Part shown: positions 24,901 through 39,900 of the stretch, in pieces
How positions within the stretch are numbered: position 1 is the stretch's first letter
How the letters are laid out: each line of letters opens with the position of its first letter
NCBI GenBank assembly: GCA_038380435.1
Contig: JAWZYU010000709.1
Span: forward strand, 1 to 64,000
Direction of reading: 5' to 3'
Source: Ryuthela nishihirai
Lineage: Eukaryota > Arthropoda > Arachnida > Araneae > Heptathelidae
DNA: 64,000 nt
The notes under the pieces: generated by a model
Told to the model about the DNA's origin: nothing
Databases searched by the model: none
Seen by the model: the letters and a program-made list of their open reading frames with translations, nothing else
Program-made: the position numbers and the translations under genes

Positions 24901-27900
24901 TCAAACCCATGTCCAGGCCACAAAGTCCCCTGGGCAAAACCCGCGTCTGGGGCACAAAAGCCCCCAGGCAAAACCCGCATTCAGGCCACAAAAGTCTCTT
25001 GGAAAAACCCGCGTCTGGACCACAAAGACCCACGGGAAAAACCCACATCCAGGCCACAAAAGCCCCCGGGAAAAACCCGCATCCGGGGAGACGTGCCCCA
25101 AACCCATGTCCAGACCACAAAGGCCCACCAGGCAAAACCCGTATCTGGGCACACGCAACCCAAACCTGTGTCCCGGCCAAAAATCCCCGAGACAAAACCC
25201 ACATCCACTCAGATGCATCCCAAACCCATGTCCGGGCCACAAAAGCACCCTGTCAAAACCCACGTCCAGGCCACAAACGCACCCAGGCAAAACCCGCGTC
25301 CGGGGAACGTGCCCGAGCCCACGTCCGGGCCACAAATCCCACTGGAGAAAACCCACGGCAAGGCCAGAAAAGCCCCCAGGAAAAACCCACAACTGGGCAG
25401 ATGTACCTCAAACCCATGTCCTGGCAACAAAGGCCCCTGGGCAAAATCCACGTCTGGGGCACAAAAGCCCCCTGGCAAAACCCGCTTTCAGGCCACAAAA
25501 GCCTCTTGGAAAAACTCGCGTCCGTGCAGACGTGGCCCAAACCCGCGTCTGGACCACAAAGCCCCAGGAAAAACCCACGTCCTGGTCACAAAAGCCCCCG
25601 GGGAAAACTCACATCCGGGCAGATGTACCTCAAACCCATGTCCAGGCCACAAAGTCCCCTGGGCAAAACCCGCGTCTGGGGCACAAAAGCCCCCAGGCAA
25701 AACCCGCATTCAGGCCACAAAAGTCTCTTGGAAAAACCCGCGTCTGGACCACAAAGACCCACGGGAAAAACCCACATCCAGGCCACAAAAGCCCCCGGGA
25801 AAAACCCGCATCCGGGGAGACGTGCCCCAAACCCATGTCCAGACCACAAAGGCCCACCAGGCAAAACCCGTATCTGGGCACACGCAACCCAAACCTGTGT
25901 CCCGGCCAAAAATCCCCGAGACAAAACCCACATCCACTCAGATGCATCCCAAACCCATGTCCGGGCCACAAAAGCACCCTGTCAAAACCCACGTCCAGGC
26001 CACAAACGCACCCAGGCAAAACCCGCGTCCGGGGAACGTGCCCGAGCCCACGTCCGGGCCACAAATCCCACTGGAGAAAACCCACGGCAAGGCCAGAAAA
26101 GCCCCCAGGAAAAACCCACAACTGGGCAGATGTACCTCAAACCCATGTCCTGGCAACAAAGGCCCCTGGGCAAAATCCACGTCTGGGGCACAAAAGCCCC
26201 CTGGCAAAACCCGCTTTCAGGCCACAAAAGCCTCTTGGAAAAACTCGCGTCCGTGCAGACGTGGCCCAAACCCGCGTCTGGACCACAAAGCCCCAGGAAA
26301 AACCCACGTCCTGGTCACAAAAGCCCCCGGGGAAAACTCACATCCGGGCAGATGTACCTCAAACCCATGTCCAGGCCACAAAGTCCCCTGGGCAAAACCC
26401 GCGTCTGGGGCACAAAAGCCCCCAGGCAAAACCCGCATTCAGGCCACAAAAGTCTCTTGGAAAAACCCGCGTCTGGACCACAAAGACCCACGGGAAAAAC
26501 CCACATCCAGGCCACAAAAGCCCCCGGGAAAAACCCGCATCCGGGGAGACGTGCCCCAAACCCATGTCCAGACCACAAAGGCCCACCAGGCAAAACCCGT
26601 ATCTGGGCACACGCAACCCAAACCTGTGTCCCGGCCAAAAATCCCCGAGACAAAACCCACATCCACTCAGATGCATCCCAAACCCATGTCCGGGCCACAA
26701 AAGCACCCTGTCAAAACCCACGTCCAGGCCACAAACGCACCCAGGCAAAACCCGCGTCCGGGGAACGTGCCCGAGCCCACGTCCGGGCCACAAATCCCAC
26801 TGGAGAAAACCCACGGCAAGGCCAGAAAAGCCCCCAGGAAAAACCCACAACTGGGCAGATGTACCTCAAACCCATGTCCTGGCAACAAAGGCCCCTGGGC
26901 AAAATCCACGTCTGGGGCACAAAAGCCCCCTGGCAAAACCCGCTTTCAGGCCACAAAAGCCTCTTGGAAAAACTCGCGTCCGTGCAGACGTGGCCCAAAC
27001 CCGCGTCTGGACCACAAAGCCCCAGGAAAAACCCACGTCCTGGTCACAAAAGCCCCCGGGGAAAACTCACATCCGGGCAGATGTACCTCAAACCCATGTC
27101 CAGGCCACAAAGTCCCCTGGGCAAAACCCGCGTCTGGGGCACAAAAGCCCCCAGGCAAAACCCGCATTCAGGCCACAAAAGTCTCTTGGAAAAACCCGCG
27201 TCTGGACCACAAAGACCCACGGGAAAAACCCACATCCAGGCCACAAAAGCCCCCGGGAAAAACCCGCATCCGGGGAGACGTGCCCCAAACCCATGTCCAG
27301 ACCACAAAGGCCCACCAGGCAAAACCCGTATCTGGGCACACGCAACCCAAACCTGTGTCCCGGCCAAAAATCCCCGAGACAAAACCCACATCCACTCAGA
27401 TGCATCCCAAACCCATGTCCGGGCCACAAAAGCACCCTGTCAAAACCCACGTCCAGGCCACAAACGCACCCAGGCAAAACCCGCGTCCGGGGAACGTGCC
27501 CGAGCCCACGTCCGGGCCACAAATCCCACTGGAGAAAACCCACGGCAAGGCCAGAAAAGCCCCCAGGAAAAACCCACAACTGGGCAGATGTACCTCAAAC
27601 CCATGTCCTGGCAACAAAGGCCCCTGGGCAAAATCCACGTCTGGGGCACAAAAGCCCCCTGGCAAAACCCGCTTTCAGGCCACAAAAGCCTCTTGGAAAA
27701 ACTCGCGTCCGTGCAGACGTGGCCCAAACCCGCGTCTGGACCACAAAGCCCCAGGAAAAACCCACGTCCTGGTCACAAAAGCCCCCGGGGAAAACTCACA
27801 TCCGGGCAGATGTACCTCAAACCCATGTCCAGGCCACAAAGTCCCCTGGGCAAAACCCGCGTCTGGGGCACAAAAGCCCCCAGGCAAAACCCGCATTCAG

Positions 27901-30900
27901 GCCACAAAAGTCTCTTGGAAAAACCCGCGTCTGGACCACAAAGACCCACGGGAAAAACCCACATCCAGGCCACAAAAGCCCCCGGGAAAAACCCGCATCC
28001 GGGGAGACGTGCCCCAAACCCATGTCCAGACCACAAAGGCCCACCAGGCAAAACCCGTATCTGGGCACACGCAACCCAAACCTGTGTCCCGGCCAAAAAT
28101 CCCCGAGACAAAACCCACATCCACTCAGATGCATCCCAAACCCATGTCCGGGCCACAAAAGCACCCTGTCAAAACCCACGTCCAGGCCACAAACGCACCC
28201 AGGCAAAACCCGCGTCCGGGGAACGTGCCCGAGCCCACGTCCGGGCCACAAATCCCACTGGAGAAAACCCACGGCAAGGCCAGAAAAGCCCCCAGGAAAA
28301 ACCCACAACTGGGCAGATGTACCTCAAACCCATGTCCTGGCAACAAAGGCCCCTGGGCAAAATCCACGTCTGGGGCACAAAAGCCCCCTGGCAAAACCCG
28401 CTTTCAGGCCACAAAAGCCTCTTGGAAAAACTCGCGTCCGTGCAGACGTGGCCCAAACCCGCGTCTGGACCACAAAGCCCCAGGAAAAACCCACGTCCTG
28501 GTCACAAAAGCCCCCGGGGAAAACTCACATCCGGGCAGATGTACCTCAAACCCATGTCCAGGCCACAAAGTCCCCTGGGCAAAACCCGCGTCTGGGGCAC
28601 AAAAGCCCCCAGGCAAAACCCGCATTCAGGCCACAAAAGTCTCTTGGAAAAACCCGCGTCTGGACCACAAAGACCCACGGGAAAAACCCACATCCAGGCC
28701 ACAAAAGCCCCCGGGAAAAACCCGCATCCGGGGAGACGTGCCCCAAACCCATGTCCAGACCACAAAGGCCCACCAGGCAAAACCCGTATCTGGGCACACG
28801 CAACCCAAACCTGTGTCCCGGCCAAAAATCCCCGAGACAAAACCCACATCCACTCAGATGCATCCCAAACCCATGTCCGGGCCACAAAAGCACCCTGTCA
28901 AAACCCACGTCCAGGCCACAAACGCACCCAGGCAAAACCCGCGTCCGGGGAACGTGCCCGAGCCCACGTCCGGGCCACAAATCCCACTGGAGAAAACCCA
29001 CGGCAAGGCCAGAAAAGCCCCCAGGAAAAACCCACAACTGGGCAGATGTACCTCAAACCCATGTCCTGGCAACAAAGGCCCCTGGGCAAAATCCACGTCT
29101 GGGGCACAAAAGCCCCCTGGCAAAACCCGCTTTCAGGCCACAAAAGCCTCTTGGAAAAACTCGCGTCCGTGCAGACGTGGCCCAAACCCGCGTCTGGACC
29201 ACAAAGCCCCAGGAAAAACCCACGTCCTGGTCACAAAAGCCCCCGGGGAAAACTCACATCCGGGCAGATGTACCTCAAACCCATGTCCAGGCCACAAAGT
29301 CCCCTGGGCAAAACCCGCGTCTGGGGCACAAAAGCCCCCAGGCAAAACCCGCATTCAGGCCACAAAAGTCTCTTGGAAAAACCCGCGTCTGGACCACAAA
29401 GACCCACGGGAAAAACCCACATCCAGGCCACAAAAGCCCCCGGGAAAAACCCGCATCCGGGGAGACGTGCCCCAAACCCATGTCCAGACCACAAAGGCCC
29501 ACCAGGCAAAACCCGTATCTGGGCACACGCAACCCAAACCTGTGTCCCGGCCAAAAATCCCCGAGACAAAACCCACATCCACTCAGATGCATCCCAAACC
29601 CATGTCCGGGCCACAAAAGCACCCTGTCAAAACCCACGTCCAGGCCACAAACGCACCCAGGCAAAACCCGCGTCCGGGGAACGTGCCCGAGCCCACGTCC
29701 GGGCCACAAATCCCACTGGAGAAAACCCACGGCAAGGCCAGAAAAGCCCCCAGGAAAAACCCACAACTGGGCAGATGTACCTCAAACCCATGTCCTGGCA
29801 ACAAAGGCCCCTGGGCAAAATCCACGTCTGGGGCACAAAAGCCCCCTGGCAAAACCCGCTTTCAGGCCACAAAAGCCTCTTGGAAAAACTCGCGTCCGTG
29901 CAGACGTGGCCCAAACCCGCGTCTGGACCACAAAGCCCCAGGAAAAACCCACGTCCTGGTCACAAAAGCCCCCGGGGAAAACTCACATCCGGGCAGATGT
30001 ACCTCAAACCCATGTCCAGGCCACAAAGTCCCCTGGGCAAAACCCGCGTCTGGGGCACAAAAGCCCCCAGGCAAAACCCGCATTCAGGCCACAAAAGTCT
30101 CTTGGAAAAACCCGCGTCTGGACCACAAAGACCCACGGGAAAAACCCACATCCAGGCCACAAAAGCCCCCGGGAAAAACCCGCATCCGGGGAGACGTGCC
30201 CCAAACCCATGTCCAGACCACAAAGGCCCACCAGGCAAAACCCGTATCTGGGCACACGCAACCCAAACCTGTGTCCCGGCCAAAAATCCCCGAGACAAAA
30301 CCCACATCCACTCAGATGCATCCCAAACCCATGTCCGGGCCACAAAAGCACCCTGTCAAAACCCACGTCCAGGCCACAAACGCACCCAGGCAAAACCCGC
30401 GTCCGGGGAACGTGCCCGAGCCCACGTCCGGGCCACAAATCCCACTGGAGAAAACCCACGGCAAGGCCAGAAAAGCCCCCAGGAAAAACCCACAACTGGG
30501 CAGATGTACCTCAAACCCATGTCCTGGCAACAAAGGCCCCTGGGCAAAATCCACGTCTGGGGCACAAAAGCCCCCTGGCAAAACCCGCTTTCAGGCCACA
30601 AAAGCCTCTTGGAAAAACTCGCGTCCGTGCAGACGTGGCCCAAACCCGCGTCTGGACCACAAAGCCCCAGGAAAAACCCACGTCCTGGTCACAAAAGCCC
30701 CCGGGGAAAACTCACATCCGGGCAGATGTACCTCAAACCCATGTCCAGGCCACAAAGTCCCCTGGGCAAAACCCGCGTCTGGGGCACAAAAGCCCCCAGG
30801 CAAAACCCGCATTCAGGCCACAAAAGTCTCTTGGAAAAACCCGCGTCTGGACCACAAAGACCCACGGGAAAAACCCACATCCAGGCCACAAAAGCCCCCG

Positions 30901-33900
30901 GGAAAAACCCGCATCCGGGGAGACGTGCCCCAAACCCATGTCCAGACCACAAAGGCCCACCAGGCAAAACCCGTATCTGGGCACACGCAACCCAAACCTG
31001 TGTCCCGGCCAAAAATCCCCGAGACAAAACCCACATCCACTCAGATGCATCCCAAACCCATGTCCGGGCCACAAAAGCACCCTGTCAAAACCCACGTCCA
31101 GGCCACAAACGCACCCAGGCAAAACCCGCGTCCGGGGAACGTGCCCGAGCCCACGTCCGGGCCACAAATCCCACTGGAGAAAACCCACGGCAAGGCCAGA
31201 AAAGCCCCCAGGAAAAACCCACAACTGGGCAGATGTACCTCAAACCCATGTCCTGGCAACAAAGGCCCCTGGGCAAAATCCACGTCTGGGGCACAAAAGC
31301 CCCCTGGCAAAACCCGCTTTCAGGCCACAAAAGCCTCTTGGAAAAACTCGCGTCCGTGCAGACGTGGCCCAAACCCGCGTCTGGACCACAAAGCCCCAGG
31401 AAAAACCCACGTCCTGGTCACAAAAGCCCCCGGGGAAAACTCACATCCGGGCAGATGTACCTCAAACCCATGTCCAGGCCACAAAGTCCCCTGGGCAAAA
31501 CCCGCGTCTGGGGCACAAAAGCCCCCAGGCAAAACCCGCATTCAGGCCACAAAAGTCTCTTGGAAAAACCCGCGTCTGGACCACAAAGACCCACGGGAAA
31601 AACCCACATCCAGGCCACAAAAGCCCCCGGGAAAAACCCGCATCCGGGGAGACGTGCCCCAAACCCATGTCCAGACCACAAAGGCCCACCAGGCAAAACC
31701 CGTATCTGGGCACACGCAACCCAAACCTGTGTCCCGGCCAAAAATCCCCGAGACAAAACCCACATCCACTCAGATGCATCCCAAACCCATGTCCGGGCCA
31801 CAAAAGCACCCTGTCAAAACCCACGTCCAGGCCACAAACGCACCCAGGCAAAACCCGCGTCCGGGGAACGTGCCCGAGCCCACGTCCGGGCCACAAATCC
31901 CACTGGAGAAAACCCACGGCAAGGCCAGAAAAGCCCCCAGGAAAAACCCACAACTGGGCAGATGTACCTCAAACCCATGTCCTGGCAACAAAGGCCCCTG
32001 GGCAAAATCCACGTCTGGGGCACAAAAGCCCCCTGGCAAAACCCGCTTTCAGGCCACAAAAGCCTCTTGGAAAAACTCGCGTCCGTGCAGACGTGGCCCA
32101 AACCCGCGTCTGGACCACAAAGCCCCAGGAAAAACCCACGTCCTGGTCACAAAAGCCCCCGGGGAAAACTCACATCCGGGCAGATGTACCTCAAACCCAT
32201 GTCCAGGCCACAAAGTCCCCTGGGCAAAACCCGCGTCTGGGGCACAAAAGCCCCCAGGCAAAACCCGCATTCAGGCCACAAAAGTCTCTTGGAAAAACCC
32301 GCGTCTGGACCACAAAGACCCACGGGAAAAACCCACATCCAGGCCACAAAAGCCCCCGGGAAAAACCCGCATCCGGGGAGACGTGCCCCAAACCCATGTC
32401 CAGACCACAAAGGCCCACCAGGCAAAACCCGTATCTGGGCACACGCAACCCAAACCTGTGTCCCGGCCAAAAATCCCCGAGACAAAACCCACATCCACTC
32501 AGATGCATCCCAAACCCATGTCCGGGCCACAAAAGCACCCTGTCAAAACCCACGTCCAGGCCACAAACGCACCCAGGCAAAACCCGCGTCCGGGGAACGT
32601 GCCCGAGCCCACGTCCGGGCCACAAATCCCACTGGAGAAAACCCACGGCAAGGCCAGAAAAGCCCCCAGGAAAAACCCACAACTGGGCAGATGTACCTCA
32701 AACCCATGTCCTGGCAACAAAGGCCCCTGGGCAAAATCCACGTCTGGGGCACAAAAGCCCCCTGGCAAAACCCGCTTTCAGGCCACAAAAGCCTCTTGGA
32801 AAAACTCGCGTCCGTGCAGACGTGGCCCAAACCCGCGTCTGGACCACAAAGCCCCAGGAAAAACCCACGTCCTGGTCACAAAAGCCCCCGGGGAAAACTC
32901 ACATCCGGGCAGATGTACCTCAAACCCATGTCCAGGCCACAAAGTCCCCTGGGCAAAACCCGCGTCTGGGGCACAAAAGCCCCCAGGCAAAACCCGCATT
33001 CAGGCCACAAAAGTCTCTTGGAAAAACCCGCGTCTGGACCACAAAGACCCACGGGAAAAACCCACATCCAGGCCACAAAAGCCCCCGGGAAAAACCCGCA
33101 TCCGGGGAGACGTGCCCCAAACCCATGTCCAGACCACAAAGGCCCACCAGGCAAAACCCGTATCTGGGCACACGCAACCCAAACCTGTGTCCCGGCCAAA
33201 AATCCCCGAGACAAAACCCACATCCACTCAGATGCATCCCAAACCCATGTCCGGGCCACAAAAGCACCCTGTCAAAACCCACGTCCAGGCCACAAACGCA
33301 CCCAGGCAAAACCCGCGTCCGGGGAACGTGCCCGAGCCCACGTCCGGGCCACAAATCCCACTGGAGAAAACCCACGGCAAGGCCAGAAAAGCCCCCAGGA
33401 AAAACCCACAACTGGGCAGATGTACCTCAAACCCATGTCCTGGCAACAAAGGCCCCTGGGCAAAATCCACGTCTGGGGCACAAAAGCCCCCTGGCAAAAC
33501 CCGCTTTCAGGCCACAAAAGCCTCTTGGAAAAACTCGCGTCCGTGCAGACGTGGCCCAAACCCGCGTCTGGACCACAAAGCCCCAGGAAAAACCCACGTC
33601 CTGGTCACAAAAGCCCCCGGGGAAAACTCACATCCGGGCAGATGTACCTCAAACCCATGTCCAGGCCACAAAGTCCCCTGGGCAAAACCCGCGTCTGGGG
33701 CACAAAAGCCCCCAGGCAAAACCCGCATTCAGGCCACAAAAGTCTCTTGGAAAAACCCGCGTCTGGACCACAAAGACCCACGGGAAAAACCCACATCCAG
33801 GCCACAAAAGCCCCCGGGAAAAACCCGCATCCGGGGAGACGTGCCCCAAACCCATGTCCAGACCACAAAGGCCCACCAGGCAAAACCCGTATCTGGGCAC

Positions 33901-36900
33901 ACGCAACCCAAACCTGTGTCCCGGCCAAAAATCCCCGAGACAAAACCCACATCCACTCAGATGCATCCCAAACCCATGTCCGGGCCACAAAAGCACCCTG
34001 TCAAAACCCACGTCCAGGCCACAAACGCACCCAGGCAAAACCCGCGTCCGGGGAACGTGCCCGAGCCCACGTCCGGGCCACAAATCCCACTGGAGAAAAC
34101 CCACGGCAAGGCCAGAAAAGCCCCCAGGAAAAACCCACAACTGGGCAGATGTACCTCAAACCCATGTCCTGGCAACAAAGGCCCCTGGGCAAAATCCACG
34201 TCTGGGGCACAAAAGCCCCCTGGCAAAACCCGCTTTCAGGCCACAAAAGCCTCTTGGAAAAACTCGCGTCCGTGCAGACGTGGCCCAAACCCGCGTCTGG
34301 ACCACAAAGCCCCAGGAAAAACCCACGTCCTGGTCACAAAAGCCCCCGGGGAAAACTCACATCCGGGCAGATGTACCTCAAACCCATGTCCAGGCCACAA
34401 AGTCCCCTGGGCAAAACCCGCGTCTGGGGCACAAAAGCCCCCAGGCAAAACCCGCATTCAGGCCACAAAAGTCTCTTGGAAAAACCCGCGTCTGGACCAC
34501 AAAGACCCACGGGAAAAACCCACATCCAGGCCACAAAAGCCCCCGGGAAAAACCCGCATCCGGGGAGACGTGCCCCAAACCCATGTCCAGACCACAAAGG
34601 CCCACCAGGCAAAACCCGTATCTGGGCACACGCAACCCAAACCTGTGTCCCGGCCAAAAATCCCCGAGACAAAACCCACATCCACTCAGATGCATCCCAA
34701 ACCCATGTCCGGGCCACAAAAGCACCCTGTCAAAACCCACGTCCAGGCCACAAACGCACCCAGGCAAAACCCGCGTCCGGGGAACGTGCCCGAGCCCACG
34801 TCCGGGCCACAAATCCCACTGGAGAAAACCCACGGCAAGGCCAGAAAAGCCCCCAGGAAAAACCCACAACTGGGCAGATGTACCTCAAACCCATGTCCTG
34901 GCAACAAAGGCCCCTGGGCAAAATCCACGTCTGGGGCACAAAAGCCCCCTGGCAAAACCCGCTTTCAGGCCACAAAAGCCTCTTGGAAAAACTCGCGTCC
35001 GTGCAGACGTGGCCCAAACCCGCGTCTGGACCACAAAGCCCCAGGAAAAACCCACGTCCTGGTCACAAAAGCCCCCGGGGAAAACTCACATCCGGGCAGA
35101 TGTACCTCAAACCCATGTCCAGGCCACAAAGTCCCCTGGGCAAAACCCGCGTCTGGGGCACAAAAGCCCCCAGGCAAAACCCGCATTCAGGCCACAAAAG
35201 TCTCTTGGAAAAACCCGCGTCTGGACCACAAAGACCCACGGGAAAAACCCACATCCAGGCCACAAAAGCCCCCGGGAAAAACCCGCATCCGGGGAGACGT
35301 GCCCCAAACCCATGTCCAGACCACAAAGGCCCACCAGGCAAAACCCGTATCTGGGCACACGCAACCCAAACCTGTGTCCCGGCCAAAAATCCCCGAGACA
35401 AAACCCACATCCACTCAGATGCATCCCAAACCCATGTCCGGGCCACAAAAGCACCCTGTCAAAACCCACGTCCAGGCCACAAACGCACCCAGGCAAAACC
35501 CGCGTCCGGGGAACGTGCCCGAGCCCACGTCCGGGCCACAAATCCCACTGGAGAAAACCCACGGCAAGGCCAGAAAAGCCCCCAGGAAAAACCCACAACT
35601 GGGCAGATGTACCTCAAACCCATGTCCTGGCAACAAAGGCCCCTGGGCAAAATCCACGTCTGGGGCACAAAAGCCCCCTGGCAAAACCCGCTTTCAGGCC
35701 ACAAAAGCCTCTTGGAAAAACTCGCGTCCGTGCAGACGTGGCCCAAACCCGCGTCTGGACCACAAAGCCCCAGGAAAAACCCACGTCCTGGTCACAAAAG
35801 CCCCCGGGGAAAACTCACATCCGGGCAGATGTACCTCAAACCCATGTCCAGGCCACAAAGTCCCCTGGGCAAAACCCGCGTCTGGGGCACAAAAGCCCCC
35901 AGGCAAAACCCGCATTCAGGCCACAAAAGTCTCTTGGAAAAACCCGCGTCTGGACCACAAAGACCCACGGGAAAAACCCACATCCAGGCCACAAAAGCCC
36001 CCGGGAAAAACCCGCATCCGGGGAGACGTGCCCCAAACCCATGTCCAGACCACAAAGGCCCACCAGGCAAAACCCGTATCTGGGCACACGCAACCCAAAC
36101 CTGTGTCCCGGCCAAAAATCCCCGAGACAAAACCCACATCCACTCAGATGCATCCCAAACCCATGTCCGGGCCACAAAAGCACCCTGTCAAAACCCACGT
36201 CCAGGCCACAAACGCACCCAGGCAAAACCCGCGTCCGGGGAACGTGCCCGAGCCCACGTCCGGGCCACAAATCCCACTGGAGAAAACCCACGGCAAGGCC
36301 AGAAAAGCCCCCAGGAAAAACCCACAACTGGGCAGATGTACCTCAAACCCATGTCCTGGCAACAAAGGCCCCTGGGCAAAATCCACGTCTGGGGCACAAA
36401 AGCCCCCTGGCAAAACCCGCTTTCAGGCCACAAAAGCCTCTTGGAAAAACTCGCGTCCGTGCAGACGTGGCCCAAACCCGCGTCTGGACCACAAAGCCCC
36501 AGGAAAAACCCACGTCCTGGTCACAAAAGCCCCCGGGGAAAACTCACATCCGGGCAGATGTACCTCAAACCCATGTCCAGGCCACAAAGTCCCCTGGGCA
36601 AAACCCGCGTCTGGGGCACAAAAGCCCCCAGGCAAAACCCGCATTCAGGCCACAAAAGTCTCTTGGAAAAACCCGCGTCTGGACCACAAAGACCCACGGG
36701 AAAAACCCACATCCAGGCCACAAAAGCCCCCGGGAAAAACCCGCATCCGGGGAGACGTGCCCCAAACCCATGTCCAGACCACAAAGGCCCACCAGGCAAA
36801 ACCCGTATCTGGGCACACGCAACCCAAACCTGTGTCCCGGCCAAAAATCCCCGAGACAAAACCCACATCCACTCAGATGCATCCCAAACCCATGTCCGGG

Positions 36901-39900
36901 CCACAAAAGCACCCTGTCAAAACCCACGTCCAGGCCACAAACGCACCCAGGCAAAACCCGCGTCCGGGGAACGTGCCCGAGCCCACGTCCGGGCCACAAA
37001 TCCCACTGGAGAAAACCCACGGCAAGGCCAGAAAAGCCCCCAGGAAAAACCCACAACTGGGCAGATGTACCTCAAACCCATGTCCTGGCAACAAAGGCCC
37101 CTGGGCAAAATCCACGTCTGGGGCACAAAAGCCCCCTGGCAAAACCCGCTTTCAGGCCACAAAAGCCTCTTGGAAAAACTCGCGTCCGTGCAGACGTGGC
37201 CCAAACCCGCGTCTGGACCACAAAGCCCCAGGAAAAACCCACGTCCTGGTCACAAAAGCCCCCGGGGAAAACTCACATCCGGGCAGATGTACCTCAAACC
37301 CATGTCCAGGCCACAAAGTCCCCTGGGCAAAACCCGCGTCTGGGGCACAAAAGCCCCCAGGCAAAACCCGCATTCAGGCCACAAAAGTCTCTTGGAAAAA
37401 CCCGCGTCTGGACCACAAAGACCCACGGGAAAAACCCACATCCAGGCCACAAAAGCCCCCGGGAAAAACCCGCATCCGGGGAGACGTGCCCCAAACCCAT
37501 GTCCAGACCACAAAGGCCCACCAGGCAAAACCCGTATCTGGGCACACGCAACCCAAACCTGTGTCCCGGCCAAAAATCCCCGAGACAAAACCCACATCCA
37601 CTCAGATGCATCCCAAACCCATGTCCGGGCCACAAAAGCACCCTGTCAAAACCCACGTCCAGGCCACAAACGCACCCAGGCAAAACCCGCGTCCGGGGAA
37701 CGTGCCCGAGCCCACGTCCGGGCCACAAATCCCACTGGAGAAAACCCACGGCAAGGCCAGAAAAGCCCCCAGGAAAAACCCACAACTGGGCAGATGTACC
37801 TCAAACCCATGTCCTGGCAACAAAGGCCCCTGGGCAAAATCCACGTCTGGGGCACAAAAGCCCCCTGGCAAAACCCGCTTTCAGGCCACAAAAGCCTCTT
37901 GGAAAAACTCGCGTCCGTGCAGACGTGGCCCAAACCCGCGTCTGGACCACAAAGCCCCAGGAAAAACCCACGTCCTGGTCACAAAAGCCCCCGGGGAAAA
38001 CTCACATCCGGGCAGATGTACCTCAAACCCATGTCCAGGCCACAAAGTCCCCTGGGCAAAACCCGCGTCTGGGGCACAAAAGCCCCCAGGCAAAACCCGC
38101 ATTCAGGCCACAAAAGTCTCTTGGAAAAACCCGCGTCTGGACCACAAAGACCCACGGGAAAAACCCACATCCAGGCCACAAAAGCCCCCGGGAAAAACCC
38201 GCATCCGGGGAGACGTGCCCCAAACCCATGTCCAGACCACAAAGGCCCACCAGGCAAAACCCGTATCTGGGCACACGCAACCCAAACCTGTGTCCCGGCC
38301 AAAAATCCCCGAGACAAAACCCACATCCACTCAGATGCATCCCAAACCCATGTCCGGGCCACAAAAGCACCCTGTCAAAACCCACGTCCAGGCCACAAAC
38401 GCACCCAGGCAAAACCCGCGTCCGGGGAACGTGCCCGAGCCCACGTCCGGGCCACAAATCCCACTGGAGAAAACCCACGGCAAGGCCAGAAAAGCCCCCA
38501 GGAAAAACCCACAACTGGGCAGATGTACCTCAAACCCATGTCCTGGCAACAAAGGCCCCTGGGCAAAATCCACGTCTGGGGCACAAAAGCCCCCTGGCAA
38601 AACCCGCTTTCAGGCCACAAAAGCCTCTTGGAAAAACTCGCGTCCGTGCAGACGTGGCCCAAACCCGCGTCTGGACCACAAAGCCCCAGGAAAAACCCAC
38701 GTCCTGGTCACAAAAGCCCCCGGGGAAAACTCACATCCGGGCAGATGTACCTCAAACCCATGTCCAGGCCACAAAGTCCCCTGGGCAAAACCCGCGTCTG
38801 GGGCACAAAAGCCCCCAGGCAAAACCCGCATTCAGGCCACAAAAGTCTCTTGGAAAAACCCGCGTCTGGACCACAAAGACCCACGGGAAAAACCCACATC
38901 CAGGCCACAAAAGCCCCCGGGAAAAACCCGCATCCGGGGAGACGTGCCCCAAACCCATGTCCAGACCACAAAGGCCCACCAGGCAAAACCCGTATCTGGG
39001 CACACGCAACCCAAACCTGTGTCCCGGCCAAAAATCCCCGAGACAAAACCCACATCCACTCAGATGCATCCCAAACCCATGTCCGGGCCACAAAAGCACC
39101 CTGTCAAAACCCACGTCCAGGCCACAAACGCACCCAGGCAAAACCCGCGTCCGGGGAACGTGCCCGAGCCCACGTCCGGGCCACAAATCCCACTGGAGAA
39201 AACCCACGGCAAGGCCAGAAAAGCCCCCAGGAAAAACCCACAACTGGGCAGATGTACCTCAAACCCATGTCCTGGCAACAAAGGCCCCTGGGCAAAATCC
39301 ACGTCTGGGGCACAAAAGCCCCCTGGCAAAACCCGCTTTCAGGCCACAAAAGCCTCTTGGAAAAACTCGCGTCCGTGCAGACGTGGCCCAAACCCGCGTC
39401 TGGACCACAAAGCCCCAGGAAAAACCCACGTCCTGGTCACAAAAGCCCCCGGGGAAAACTCACATCCGGGCAGATGTACCTCAAACCCATGTCCAGGCCA
39501 CAAAGTCCCCTGGGCAAAACCCGCGTCTGGGGCACAAAAGCCCCCAGGCAAAACCCGCATTCAGGCCACAAAAGTCTCTTGGAAAAACCCGCGTCTGGAC
39601 CACAAAGACCCACGGGAAAAACCCACATCCAGGCCACAAAAGCCCCCGGGAAAAACCCGCATCCGGGGAGACGTGCCCCAAACCCATGTCCAGACCACAA
39701 AGGCCCACCAGGCAAAACCCGTATCTGGGCACACGCAACCCAAACCTGTGTCCCGGCCAAAAATCCCCGAGACAAAACCCACATCCACTCAGATGCATCC
39801 CAAACCCATGTCCGGGCCACAAAAGCACCCTGTCAAAACCCACGTCCAGGCCACAAACGCACCCAGGCAAAACCCGCGTCCGGGGAACGTGCCCGAGCCC